The notes: generated by a model from the sequence alone, not told the origin. A DNA stretch of 64,000 nucleotides from Ramlibacter sp. Leaf400 (GCF_001424545.1 NZ_LMQL01000012.1:129371-193370); one strand, 5' to 3'. Counted from the stretch's first letter, positions 54,541 to 62,494 are shown. Numbers and translations are program-made.

Positions 54541-54629
54541 CCGTCATCCCCGCGAAGGCGGGGACCCCGGGCTTGCGGCAGTCCGCGGAAGGCGGACGCA
54601 CTGGATTCCCGCCTCCGCGGGAATGACGG
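54541..54629. repeat. Interspersed double-hairpin repeat (family B), copy 2
   Basis: The left hairpin is CATCCCCGCGAAGGCGGGGA and the right one is TTCCCGCCTCCGCGGGAATGACGG, here split by a GTCCGC-GGAAG-GCGGAC hairpin. It lies between two convergent genes (cyclo-ligase and LysR) and directly follows the cyclo-ligase stop, so it may serve as their terminator. Confidence 0.85.
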
Positions 54630-54635
54630 AATCTC

Positions 54636-55619
54636 TCAATCGATGTTGTCGACCGTGTCCGGATCCGGCACTTCGCCCACCGTCTGGCGGGTCGCGCGGC
54701 CCTGTTGCATGATCCAGTCGCAGAAGGCCTTGATCTCCGGACGGCCGCCGCTGCGCGGGCCCAGGATCAGCCAGTAGGCCATCGGCGAGTCCATGCGCAG
54801 CCGGGGCAGCGGCTCGATCAGGTCGCCGTTGGCCAGGTTCTCGGCCACCATGGGCAGCCGCGCCAGCACCACGCCCTGGCCGGTGAGCGCGGCCTGCACC
54901 ATCTGGTAGGCGTAGTTGAAATACAGCCAGCGCTTGGGCTGCAGCCGCGTGAGGTGCTGCTCGTCGAACCAGCGGCGCCACGTCAGCCATTCCAGGTGCG
55001 TGCGGTGCGCATCGCCCGCCTCGATCAGGGCGAACTGCGCCAGGTCCTCCGGCTTCTTCACCGCCGTGCCGCTCTTGAGCAGCCAGGGGCTGGCCACCGG
55101 CGTGAGCTGCTCGCCGAACAGGCGGATCGCCTTGGGCGGCATGTTGGCCGTCGGCCCGTAGCGCAGGGCGAGGTCGACGTCGGCCAGCTCCAGGTCGAGC
55201 GACGCGTCGCTGGCGTCGATGCGGATGTCCATGTCCGGGTTGTCGCGCTGGAACTGCTCCAGCCGCGGGATCAGCCACATCGACGCGAACGACGCGAAGG
55301 TGGTGACCGACACGCTCTTGCGGCCCGCGCTCTGGCGGATCTGCCGCACCGCCGAATCGATGCGCGGCAGCGCCTGCGACACCGCCAGCAGCAGCTGGGC
55401 GCCGGCGCCGGTGAGCTCGACCGCGCGCGTGTGCCGCAGGAACAGCGCGGCGCCCACTTCCTCCTCCAGCGCCTGGATCTGCCGGCTGACGGCCGATTGC
55501 GTGAGGGCCATCTCCTCCGAGGCGGCGCGGAAATTGAGGTGGCGCGCTACCGCCTCGAAGGCGCGCAGGTGCCCGGCGGAGATCGGGCGGGTGCGCAGGT
55601 GGGTCTGGGAGTGCAGCAT
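54636..55619 (-). CDS. LysR family transcriptional regulator (GcvA-like)
   Basis: This 327-residue regulator has an N-terminal winged helix-turn-helix (about residues 18-77: HLRAFEAVARHLNFRAASEEM, then LTQSAVSRQIQALEEEVG). The effector-binding domain of two alpha/beta lobes follows. The HTH is of the GcvA/TrpI type. It is transcribed divergently from a DUF2917 gene 129 bp away, the usual layout for a LysR protein and its target. An ATGAA-N14-TTCAT dyad lies in the gap. The effector is unknown. Confidence 0.92.
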   Translation of the reverse strand: MLHSQTHLRTRPISAGHLRAFEAVARHLNFRAASEEMALTQSAVSRQIQALEEEVGAALFLRHTRAVELTGAGAQLLLAVSQALPRIDSAVRQIRQSAGRKSVSVTTFASFASMWLIPRLEQFQRDNPDMDIRIDASDASLDLELADVDLALRYGPTANMPPKAIRLFGEQLTPVASPWLLKSGTAVKKPEDLAQFALIEAGDAHRTHLEWLTWRRWFDEQHLTRLQPKRWLYFNYAYQMVQAALTGQGVVLARLPMVAENLANGDLIEPLPRLRMDSPMAYWLILGPRSGGRPEIKAFCDWIMQQGRATRQTVGEVPDPDTVDNID

Positions 55620-55663
55620 GGTCTGAACGGCCGGGCAGGGAACTGGATTGATGCTGGATGCGA

Positions 55664-55687
55664 ATGAATAGCCTAGCCGTATTTCAT
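55664..55687. promoter_or_regulatory. Dyad in the LysR-DUF2917 intergenic region
   Basis: ATGAA (55664-55668) and TTCAT (55683-55687) form an interrupted inverted repeat in the divergent promoter region. It is a candidate LysR binding site. Confidence 0.35.
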
Positions 55688-55748
55688 TGGACTGCCAAGG
55701 CGCTCCCCTCGATCATTCAAGCCACCAAACGCCCCCCAGGAGAACGCC

Positions 55749-56219
55749 ATGACCGCCCTCACGCTGACGCAATCGCAACAATCCGTCGCCCACCTGTCGG
55801 GCACCTGGCGGCTGGAGCCGTCGCGCGCCGTGACGCTGCGGCCGCGCGAGGACGGCCTGCTGCGCGTCGCGCACGGCTGCGTGTGGGTCACCTTCGACGG
55901 CCCGCACGCGGGACCGCTCAACGACCAGGGCGACCACGTGCTGGGCGCCGGCGAACAGATCCGGGTGCCGGCCGGCCGGCGTGTCGTGCTCGAGCCCCGC
56001 AACGGCAGCGCGCCGGCTTATTTCAGCTGGGACTTCGCGCCCCAGGTGGAGCCGGTGCGCGCCTCGCGCCGCGCGGCGGTCTCGCAGTCCTGGGACGACC
56101 TGCAGCTGGCGGCCGCCCTGGGCCTGCACGCCGGTGGGCGCCTGGCGGCCGCCGTGGTCTCCCTGGCTGCGGGCGCGCTGCTGCCCCGGCCGCAGAACAA
56201 CCAGTGCCCCGCCATGTGA
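55749..56219 (+). CDS. DUF2917 domain protein
   Basis: This 156-residue protein has a small beta-barrel-like DUF2917 domain in its first 95 residues (WRLEPSRAVTLRP, HGCVWVTFDG, LGAGEQIRVPAGRRVVLEP). It resembles a cupin-like fold used in proteins next to LysR regulators. The C-terminal part is Ala-rich with one hydrophobic stretch. No enzyme motif was found and the function is unknown. It is divergent from the LysR gene, which is likely to control it, and is followed by a TetR gene after a perfect palindrome. Confidence 0.78.
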   Translation: MTALTLTQSQQSVAHLSGTWRLEPSRAVTLRPREDGLLRVAHGCVWVTFDGPHAGPLNDQGDHVLGAGEQIRVPAGRRVVLEPRNGSAPAYFSWDFAPQVEPVRASRRAAVSQSWDDLQLAAALGLHAGGRLAAAVVSLAAGALLPRPQNNQCPAM

Positions 56220-56233
56220 CGTCCGCGCCGAAA

Positions 56234-56260
56234 GGGTGGCCGCGATAATCGCGGCCACCC
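56234..56260. promoter_or_regulatory. 27-bp perfect palindrome abutting the TetR start
   Basis: GGGTGGCCGCGAT and its exact reverse complement ATCGCGGCCACCC are separated by one A. The palindrome ends at the base before the tetR-type ATG and contains GATAAT (56244-56249), a possible -10. It is a good candidate for an autoregulatory TetR operator, or alternatively a terminator hairpin for the DUF2917 gene. Confidence 0.65.
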
Positions 56261-56860
56261 ATGCCGCGCCCACGTTCCCAGCAGCACGAGATCAAGAGGG
56301 ACGAGATCCTCGAGATCGCGGCGCAGTGCTTCGCCGAACGCAGCTATGCGGCGGCCAGCATGAACGACATCGCCGCGGCGGGCGGCACCTCCAAGGCGCG
56401 CCTGTACCACTACTACGAGAGCAAGGAAGCGATCCTGTTCGACCTGCTGGACCGCTACACCCAGCGGCTGCTGGCCCTCATCGGCCAGGTCGAGGCCACG
56501 GCCCAGCGGCGGCGGCTCGACGACCGCGCCGCGCTGCACGAGCTGGTGCGCGCCTTCCTGGATGAGTACGAAAGCAGCGCCACCCGCCACGCCGCGCTGC
56601 TGCACGACACCAAGTTCCTGGGCGATGCGCAGCGCGAGCTGATCCTGGACCGCCAGCGCGACGTGGTCGCGGCCGCCACACGTTTCCTGCGGCGCGCCTA
56701 TCCTGTGCACGTGCGAGAAGACAACCAGACCGCGGTGGTGATGATGCTGTTCGGCATGATCAACTGGACCTTCACCTGGCTGCGGCCGGGTGGGGCGATG
56801 ACGTATGCGGACTTCGCCGGGCAGGTGGTCGCCCTGGTCGACCGGGGGCTGTCGGCATGA
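56261..56860 (+). CDS. TetR family transcriptional regulator
   Basis: This 199-residue repressor has an N-terminal HTH (about residues 12-58). KRDEILEIAAQCFAERSYAAASMNDIAAAGGTSKARLYHYY is visible in parts such as ILEIAAQCFAE and LYHYYESKE. The divergent helical C-terminal domain resembles TetR proteins of fatty-acid or short-chain metabolism. The ATG directly follows a 27-bp perfect palindrome and has no ribosome site. The stop overlaps the gluconokinase start as ATGA, so the two are coupled. It could control itself, gntK and the MBL gene further on. Confidence 0.92.
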   Translation: MPRPRSQQHEIKRDEILEIAAQCFAERSYAAASMNDIAAAGGTSKARLYHYYESKEAILFDLLDRYTQRLLALIGQVEATAQRRRLDDRAALHELVRAFLDEYESSATRHAALLHDTKFLGDAQRELILDRQRDVVAAATRFLRRAYPVHVREDNQTAVVMMLFGMINWTFTWLRPGGAMTYADFAGQVVALVDRGLSA

Positions 56861-57351
56861 GCGGTATGCGCGTCGTCGTCATGGGCGTCTCGGGTTGCGG
56901 CAAGAGCGCCGTCGGCGAGCAGCTGGCGCAGGCGCTGGGGCTGCCGCTGATCGAGGGCGACAGCTTCCATCCGCCCGCCAACATCGACAAGATGAGCCGC
57001 GGCCTGCCGCTGGACGACACCGACCGCGCGGGCTGGCTGGACACGCTGGGGCAGGAACTCGCCCGGCGGCCCGCCGGCGCGGTGCTGACCTGCTCGGCGC
57101 TCAAGGCCGCCTACCGCGAGCGGCTGCGCGCCGCCGCGCCCGGGCTGCGCTTCGTGCACCTGTCGCTCACGCCGCAGCAGGCGCTGGGGCGCGTGGCGAC
57201 ACGCAAGGACCACTTCTATCCGGCCAGCCTGGTCGACAGCCAGTTCGCCGCGCTGGAAGACCCGGGCGGCGAGCCGGGCGTGGTGGTCGTCGATGCCTCG
57301 CAACCGATGGCGCAGGTGGTGGCCGCCGCGCGCCAGGGCCTGGCGTCCTGA
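56857..57351 (+). CDS. gntK: Gluconokinase
   Basis: This 164-residue kinase phosphorylates D-gluconate to 6-phosphogluconate, feeding the Entner-Doudoroff or pentose phosphate route. The P-loop GVSGCGKS is at residues 10-17. EGDSFHPPANIDKMSRG and the substrate segment CSALKAAYR match the GntK/IdnK family, and the length is typical (about 165-175). The start overlaps the TetR stop as ATGA. No gluconate transporter or GntR is next to it, so its linkage to TetR control is unusual. Confidence 0.93.
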   Translation: MSGMRVVVMGVSGCGKSAVGEQLAQALGLPLIEGDSFHPPANIDKMSRGLPLDDTDRAGWLDTLGQELARRPAGAVLTCSALKAAYRERLRAAAPGLRFVHLSLTPQQALGRVATRKDHFYPASLVDSQFAALEDPGGEPGVVVVDASQPMAQVVAAARQGLAS

Positions 57352-57384
57352 GAGCCTGGGCCTTGCGGCCCGTCGTTTCACATT

Positions 57385-57400
57385 CCGTAATGCATTACGG
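57385..57400. promoter_or_regulatory. 16-bp perfect palindrome in the MBL promoter
   Basis: CCGTAATG-CATTACGG lies just before TAGAAT (57405-57410), the likely -10 of the downstream metallo-hydrolase gene. A repressor bound here would block the promoter. Confidence 0.6.
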
Positions 57401-57404
57401 TAAG

Positions 57405-57410
57405 TAGAAT
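57405..57410 (+). promoter_or_regulatory. Putative -10 of the MBL hydrolase gene
   Basis: TAGAAT lies 39 nt before the ATG and 4 nt after the palindrome at 57385-57400. Confidence 0.45.
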
Positions 57411-57449
57411 CCCTGGATTCGCGCCGCGACCGGCGCCAGGAGAGTTTCC

Positions 57450-58439
57450 GTGAGCAAAGCCTTCGCCAGCCAGGCCGACCTGGAAGACAAGAAGATCACC
57501 TTCGAGCAGCTGTCCCCGCACTGCTGGGCCTACACCGCCGAGGGCGACCCGAACTCGGGCGTGATCATCGGCGACAAGTTCATCATGGTCAGCGACGCCA
57601 CCGCCACGCCCGCGATGGCCAGGGACCTCATCGCGCGCATCCGCACCGTGAGCGACAAGCCGATCAAGTACGTTCTGCTCACGCACTACCACGCGGTCCG
57701 CGTGCTGGGCGCCAGCGCGTACTTCGCCGAAGGCGCGACCGAGATCATCGCCAGCCAGGGCACCTACGAGCTGATCCTGGAGCGTGGCAAGGAGGACATG
57801 CAGTCCGAGATGGACCGCTTCCCGCGCCTGTTCCGCAACGCCGAGAGCGTGCCGGGCCTGACCTGGCCGACCATGGTGATCGGCGGCGGCAACCCCACCA
57901 AGGGCGAGGTGCCCGGCCGGCTCAGCGTCGAGCTGGGCGGCGTGAAGGTGGAGATCTGGCATCCGGGCCCGGGCCACACGCGCGGCGACACCATCGCCTG
58001 GGTGGAAGAAGAGAAAGTGCTGTTCTCCGGCGACCTGGTCGAGTACGACGCCGGCGTCTACACCGGCGACGCGCACCTGGAGGAATGGCCCGCCACGCTG
58101 GAGGCGCTGCGTGCGCTCCAGGCCGAGGCGCTGGTGCCCGGACGCGGCGAGGCGATGAAGGGCAACGCGCAGGTGAACAAGGCGCTCGACTACACCCGGC
58201 GCTGGGTGGAGACGCTGTTCGCCGCGGCCAAGGAGGCGGCCGCCGCCAACATGGACCTGAAGGCCGCGATGGCGCACACGCGCAAGAGCATGGACCCGGT
58301 GTTCGGCCACGTGTTCATCTACGAGCACTGCCTGCCGTTCGACGTGAGCCGCGCATACGACGAGGCCCGCGGCATCAAGAACCCGCGCATCTGGACGGCC
58401 GAGCGGGATAAGGAGATGTGGGCCTCGCTGCAAAGCTGA
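57450..58439 (+). CDS. MBL fold metallo-hydrolase with altered metal motif
   Basis: This 329-residue protein has the metallo-beta-lactamase fold. The usual HxHxDH is replaced by THYHAVRVLG (His79 and His81 kept, Asp and third His absent). Later ligands remain: GPGHTRGD near residue 174 and LFSGDLVEYDAG near residue 195. So metal site 1 is nearly complete while site 2 is compromised. The C-terminal third (about 235-329) is helical. GGAGAG lies 7 nt before the ATG (GTG upstream is less likely). A palindrome in its promoter suggests specific repression, possibly by the nearby TetR protein. Substrate unknown. Confidence 0.85.
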   Translation: MSKAFASQADLEDKKITFEQLSPHCWAYTAEGDPNSGVIIGDKFIMVSDATATPAMARDLIARIRTVSDKPIKYVLLTHYHAVRVLGASAYFAEGATEIIASQGTYELILERGKEDMQSEMDRFPRLFRNAESVPGLTWPTMVIGGGNPTKGEVPGRLSVELGGVKVEIWHPGPGHTRGDTIAWVEEEKVLFSGDLVEYDAGVYTGDAHLEEWPATLEALRALQAEALVPGRGEAMKGNAQVNKALDYTRRWVETLFAAAKEAAAANMDLKAAMAHTRKSMDPVFGHVFIYEHCLPFDVSRAYDEARGIKNPRIWTAERDKEMWASLQS

Positions 58440-58557
58440 GCCTGGGCGGGGTGTCGGCGCCGTCCGACGGATCACGCGCCGTGGGCTGACGGCGCCGGGC
58501 TGTCGTGCTTCCTAAGCTGGCTCCTTCGAGCCAAGACGTCCCTCCAGGAGACCGACG

Positions 58558-58890
58558 ATGAACCCCCGCAGTACCTCCCAGCAGCAGCAACCGGCCGGCG
58601 ACCGTCTCGCGCAGCAGCAGCAGATGGCCGGCTCCAACGAATTCCAGAAGCAGGGCCAGCCCGGGGAGCAGCAGGGCAGCCCGCAGCAGGGCGGCGCCGG
58701 CAAGCCTCAGCAGATGGGCGAAGGCAGCTACGAAGGCGCGCGCGACTACAAGGAGCGCACCGAGCGCTACGTGAAGAACGCCGACGTCGAAGCCGATGCC
58801 GAGAAGGCCAAGCCGCGTTCCGAACAGGAAGCGCGCGAGATGAAGCAGGCCGAGGAAGAGGGCAAGTCGCACGCCAAGGGCGAGGACTGA
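58558..58890 (+). CDS. Small Gln-rich hydrophilic protein
   Basis: This 110-residue protein has no hydrophobic core. The first 60 residues are rich in Gln, Gly and Pro (QQQQPAGDRLAQQQQMAG, in part). The second half is charged and helical with KERTERYVKNADVEADAEKAK. It is probably intrinsically disordered, with a helical tail that may form a coiled coil. GGAG lies 9 nt before the ATG. I recognise no family; the composition recalls stress- or desiccation-related hydrophilic proteins, which is only a guess. A family B repeat follows the stop. Confidence 0.7.
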   Translation: MNPRSTSQQQQPAGDRLAQQQQMAGSNEFQKQGQPGEQQGSPQQGGAGKPQQMGEGSYEGARDYKERTERYVKNADVEADAEKAKPRSEQEAREMKQAEEEGKSHAKGED

Positions 58891-58924
58891 AGCGCTCCCG
58901 TCGTCCCCGCCACGACTGAACTCC

Positions 58925-59012
58925 CGTCGTCCCCGCGAAGGCGGGGACCCAGTGCGTCCGCCTTTGCGGGCTGCCTGGAAGCGCTGGATTCCCGCCTCCG
59001 CGGGAATGACGG
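58925..59012. repeat. Interspersed double-hairpin repeat (family B), copy 3
   Basis: The left hairpin is GTCCCCGCGAAGGCGGGGAC and the right one is TTCCCGCCTCCGCGGGAA with TGACGG. A partial left-arm duplicate (CTCCCGTCGTCCCCGC) lies at 58894-58909. The element sits between the convergent small-protein and MFS genes. Confidence 0.85.
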
Positions 59013-59029
59013 AGTGACAGCGCCTCGAC

Positions 59030-60172
59030 TCAATCCGGCACGCTGCGCGCGGCCACCAGCGTTGCCAGCGCCAGCGCGCCCAGCACGACCGCCATCCCCA
59101 GGATGCCGCCCCACTGCAGCGCGGCGCCGCTGGCCACGGGACCGACCGTCGCCCCGACCGTGTAGCCGGTGATCATCGCGGCCGCACCGCCGGCCGTGGC
59201 GCGGCCCTGGAAGGCGTGCGCCACTTCCACCATGGTCAGCGTGTAGAGCGCCCCGCCCACGCCGCCCCACACCGCGCCCACCGCCCACAGCAGCCAGGGC
59301 GCGTGGCCGGCGAAGGCGAACGCGACGCTCGACGCCAGCAGCAGCAGGGCCGCGGTGGAGAACACGTTGCGCAGAGAGAAGCGGTCGGCCGCCAGCCCCG
59401 CCGGGATCTGGCACAGGAAGCTGCCCACGCCGATGGCCCCGGCGATGCTGGCCGCGCCGCCCAGGCTGAGGCCGTTGGCCGACGCGTTCGCCGCGCTCAC
59501 CGAACTGAGACCGGCCTCGAACACGCCGCCGCTGAAAGCGATCAGCACCAGCAGCGGCACGGTGCGGATCGCCTCCCAGGTGCTGGCCTGCGCGTGCCGC
59601 GGCTCCACGGACGACCGGCGCGGGATCGCCGCCGCGATGGCGCAGCACACGGCCACCAGCACCAGCGCGGCCCACAGCACCGGCCGCGCGCCCCAGCCAA
59701 GCAGGCCCGGGATGAAGGGTCCCAGCGCCAGCGACGCCCCCAGCGACGCCTGGTACAGACCCATCACGCGCCCGCGCTGGTCGGCCGGCGCTTCGCGCGC
59801 CAGCAGCGCTTCGGTGGCGTTCCACAGCGCCGCGGCACCGACACCCCCCAGCACCGACGCGAACGTCCACGGCAGCCAGTGGTCGGTGACCGCGTACACC
59901 GCCGCGCCGGCCAGGTTGAGCAGGCAACCCGCGCGGTAGGTGCGCACCACGCCCCAGCGGGCCAGCACCGAGGGCACGAAGGGGATCAGCAGCCCGATCA
60001 TCCCGAACGGGATCATCGCGAACAGGCCGACGGCCGTGGTGCTGGCGCCGGCCTGCTGCAGGCTCACCGCGAGCACCGGCCCGGTCATGGCGAAGGCCAG
60101 CACGATCAGCGTGGTGGCGGCGGCGAACCGCCACACCACGCCCATGCGGTTGCCCGGCGCAACCGCCGTCAT
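59030..60172 (-). CDS. MFS transporter
   Basis: This 380-residue inner-membrane protein has 12 hydrophobic segments. The loop-2-like region is degenerate (PFVPSVLARWGVVRTYR), while REAPADQRGRVMGLYQ in the middle matches the YfkF/CynX-like or drug-exporter branch (DHA1). The first half is the conserved one, as is usual. The start at 60172 overlaps the stop of the DUF6279-like gene as ATGA, so the two are coupled. The substrate is unknown; an efflux role is plausible. Confidence 0.85.
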   Translation of the reverse strand: MTAVAPGNRMGVVWRFAAATTLIVLAFAMTGPVLAVSLQQAGASTTAVGLFAMIPFGMIGLLIPFVPSVLARWGVVRTYRAGCLLNLAGAAVYAVTDHWLPWTFASVLGGVGAAALWNATEALLAREAPADQRGRVMGLYQASLGASLALGPFIPGLLGWGARPVLWAALVLVAVCCAIAAAIPRRSSVEPRHAQASTWEAIRTVPLLVLIAFSGGVFEAGLSSVSAANASANGLSLGGAASIAGAIGVGSFLCQIPAGLAADRFSLRNVFSTAALLLLASSVAFAFAGHAPWLLWAVGAVWGGVGGALYTLTMVEVAHAFQGRATAGGAAAMITGYTVGATVGPVASGAALQWGGILGMAVVLGALALATLVAARSVPD

Positions 60173-61062
60173 GGAGCCGACGAGAGCTCGCCGAGGTCGC
60201 GCTGCCAGCCCCGCAGCCGCCGTGCGGCCTGCTCGCGCTGCGGCGGGCCGGCGGCGTTGTGCACGGTGGCGACCATGCGGCAGAGGTCCTGCACCGATTC
60301 CGCCTGGTAGGCGCGGTAGGCCGGATCGGGCGACTCGGTGAACCGGTCCAGCAGGCCGCGGAGGGCGGCGCGGGCGTCGCCCAGCGAGACCTGCTGCGCG
60401 GTCAGGCGCTGCAGCACGGCCAGCGTGTCCTGCTGGCGGCGCTTGCGCTCGGCCAGCACCTGGGCGGCGGGGAAGGGCGAAGCCTCCAGGTGGCGCCGCA
60501 GGGCCGCGCGCTGCGGCTCGGTCAGCGTGCCGTAGACGGCCTCCAGGCGGTCGCCCACCAGCTTCATCCGCCGGTCGATCTGCTCCGCCGGCGGGGGGCG
60601 GATCCAGTTCTTCTCGAAGTCGCGGTTGTTGCGCGCGTAGCGCCGCTGCAGGTGGTCCAGCTGCGCCGGCGTGACGGTCAGCGCGTTGGTCACGATGGCC
60701 GGCTCGGCCCGCTCGCGGGCGGCGGCGTAGCGCTCGCGCAGCTCGGGTTCGAAGGCGCAGACCTGGGCCGGCGTGGCGTCCTGCGGCGCCAGCTTTTCCA
60801 TGCGCTCCAGCAAAGCGACCAGCCGCGGGAGCTCGTTCGCCCGGTGCCAGGCGTGCAGGCGCTGCAGGTCCTCGCGCAGGCGTTGCGACTGGCCATCCTC
60901 CAGGTCGATGTAGCTGTCCAGCCACCAGTAGGCGATCTCGGGGAGCGTGGAATAGCCGAGCTTGAGCGTGCTGCAGCCGGCCAACGCAAGAGCCAGGCTC
61001 AGCAAGCCGATAATCCGGGCCAGGCGCGGCACGTGGCGCGCAGTGAAAAAAGGGAAAGACAT
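60169..61062 (-). CDS. DUF6279-like lipoprotein
   Basis: This 297-residue lipoprotein has a signal peptide ending LALAGC (Cys near residue 29). The mature part is all-helical and rich in Arg, Leu and Glu, beginning STLKLGYSTLPEIAYWWLDSYIDL, a stretch (given in part) typical of DUF6279 proteins. No function is known. The ATG at 61062 overlaps the divergent glmU ATG by 2 bp (CATG) and lacks a ribosome site. A GTG 10 codons downstream would leave a shorter signal peptide, so the start is uncertain. Confidence 0.8.
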   Translation of the reverse strand: MSFPFFTARHVPRLARIIGLLSLALALAGCSTLKLGYSTLPEIAYWWLDSYIDLEDGQSQRLREDLQRLHAWHRANELPRLVALLERMEKLAPQDATPAQVCAFEPELRERYAAARERAEPAIVTNALTVTPAQLDHLQRRYARNNRDFEKNWIRPPPAEQIDRRMKLVGDRLEAVYGTLTEPQRAALRRHLEASPFPAAQVLAERKRRQQDTLAVLQRLTAQQVSLGDARAALRGLLDRFTESPDPAYRAYQAESVQDLCRMVATVHNAAGPPQREQAARRLRGWQRDLGELSSAP

Positions 61063-62446
61063 GACAGCAGTGGACGTGGTCATCATGGCCGCCGGCAAGG
61101 GCACGCGCATGAAAAGCCGACGCCCCAAAGTGTTGCATCGTTTGGCCGGCCGTGCGCTGGTCGACCACGTGATCGATTGCGCGCGCCAGCTCCAGGCCCG
61201 CCGCACGATCCTGGTCACCGGCCACGGCGCCGAGGAGGTCGAGGCCTCCGTGGGCGGCACCTTCGCCGAAGCGATCTTCGTGCGGCAGGAGCCGCAACTG
61301 GGCACCGGCCACGCCGTGCAGCAGGCCGTCCCGCAGCTGCCGGACGACGGCATCGCGCTGATCCTCAACGGCGACGTGCCGCTGATCCGGCCCGAGACGC
61401 TGCAGCACCTGGTGCAGGCCTGCGGCGGCGAGCGCCTGGCGCTGTTGAGCGTGGAGATGCCCGACCCCGCCGGCTACGGCCGCATCGTGCGCCAGGGCCA
61501 GCGCGTGCTGGCCATCGTGGAGCACAAGGATGCCAACGAGCGGCAGCGCTCGATCCACGAGGTCTACACCGGCTTCATGGCCGTGCCCAACGCGCTGCTC
61601 AAGCGCTGGCTGGCGCGCCTGACCAACGACAACGCGCAGGGCGAGTACTACCTCACCGACGTCGTGAAGCATGCGGTGGCCGACGGCGTGGAGGTCGTGG
61701 GCGTCACCTGCGACGACCGGGTGCAGGTCGACGGCGTCAACAGCCCGCTGCAGCTGGCCGAACTGGAGCGCGCCTGGCAGCAGCGCAACGCGCGCGGGTT
61801 GATGGAGCGCGGCGTGCGCCTGGCCGACCCGGCCCGCATCGACGTGCGCGGCAGCCTGCAGTGCGGCCAGGACGTGGAGATCGACGTCAACTGCGTGTTC
61901 GAGGGCAAGGTGGTGATCGGCGACGGCGCCCGCATCGGCCCCAACTGCGTGATCGCCAACGCGACCATCGGCGCCGGGGCGCTGCTGCAGGCCTTCACCC
62001 ACATCCAGGGCGAGAAGGCCGGCGCCGAAGTGGGCGAGCGCGCCGAGATCGGCCCGTTCGCGCGGCTGCGCCCGGGCGCGCGGCTCGGCCCCGAGGTGCA
62101 CATCGGCAACTTCGTCGAGGTCAAGAACTCGGTGCTGGCGCGCGGCGCCAAGGCCAATCACCTGGCGTACCTGGGCGACGCCCAGGTGGGCGAGCGCGTC
62201 AACTACGGCGCCGGCTCCATCACCGCCAACTACGACGGCGCCAACAAGCACCGCACCGTGATCGAGGACGACGTGCACATCGGCAGCAACTGCGTGCTGG
62301 TGGCACCGGTGCGCATCGGCAAGGGCGGCACGGTCGGGGCCGGCTCCACCATCACCAAGGACACCGACCCGGGCGTGCTGGCGGTCGCCCGCGGCAAGCA
62401 GATCGGCATCAGCGGCTGGCAGCGGCCGAAGAAGGCGCCGAAGTAG
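61061..62446 (+). CDS. glmU: Bifunctional UDP-N-acetylglucosamine pyrophosphorylase / glucosamine-1-P acetyltransferase
   Basis: GlmU acetylates glucosamine-1-phosphate and transfers UMP to make UDP-GlcNAc, the precursor of peptidoglycan and LPS. The pyrophosphorylase domain begins with MAAGKGTRMKS, and GDVPLI is its metal Asp. The left-handed beta-helix domain (about residues 255-450) has hexapeptide repeats and NYDGANKHRT, where the catalytic His is found. At 461 residues the length is normal. AGGGAAAG is the ribosome site. The 3' end carries a 24-bp tandem repeat that includes the stop codon. Confidence 0.97.
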   Translation: MTAVDVVIMAAGKGTRMKSRRPKVLHRLAGRALVDHVIDCARQLQARRTILVTGHGAEEVEASVGGTFAEAIFVRQEPQLGTGHAVQQAVPQLPDDGIALILNGDVPLIRPETLQHLVQACGGERLALLSVEMPDPAGYGRIVRQGQRVLAIVEHKDANERQRSIHEVYTGFMAVPNALLKRWLARLTNDNAQGEYYLTDVVKHAVADGVEVVGVTCDDRVQVDGVNSPLQLAELERAWQQRNARGLMERGVRLADPARIDVRGSLQCGQDVEIDVNCVFEGKVVIGDGARIGPNCVIANATIGAGALLQAFTHIQGEKAGAEVGERAEIGPFARLRPGARLGPEVHIGNFVEVKNSVLARGAKANHLAYLGDAQVGERVNYGAGSITANYDGANKHRTVIEDDVHIGSNCVLVAPVRIGKGGTVGAGSTITKDTDPGVLAVARGKQIGISGWQRPKKAPK

Positions 62447-62494
62447 CGGCGCAAGAAGGCGCCGAGGTAGCGGCGCAAGCAGGCGCCTAGGCAG
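62431..62494. repeat. 24-bp tandem repeat spanning the glmU stop codon
   Basis: Two full units (62431-62454, 62455-62478) and a partial third start with GAAGGCGCCGA or GCAGGCGCCTA. They differ at a single base in the full units. Each full unit contains an in-frame TAG, so readthrough would add KKAPR-like residues. The third unit overlaps the end of the convergent lrp gene. Confidence 0.85.

Noticed and set aside
54541-59012. Insertion sequence remnants
   Set aside because: No transposase fragments or target-site duplications were seen. The elements are short hairpin repeats.
60173-62278. Upstream extension of the MFS frame on the minus strand
   Set aside because: It passes through the DUF6279-like and glmU genes out of frame. 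The family start at 60172 explains the protein.
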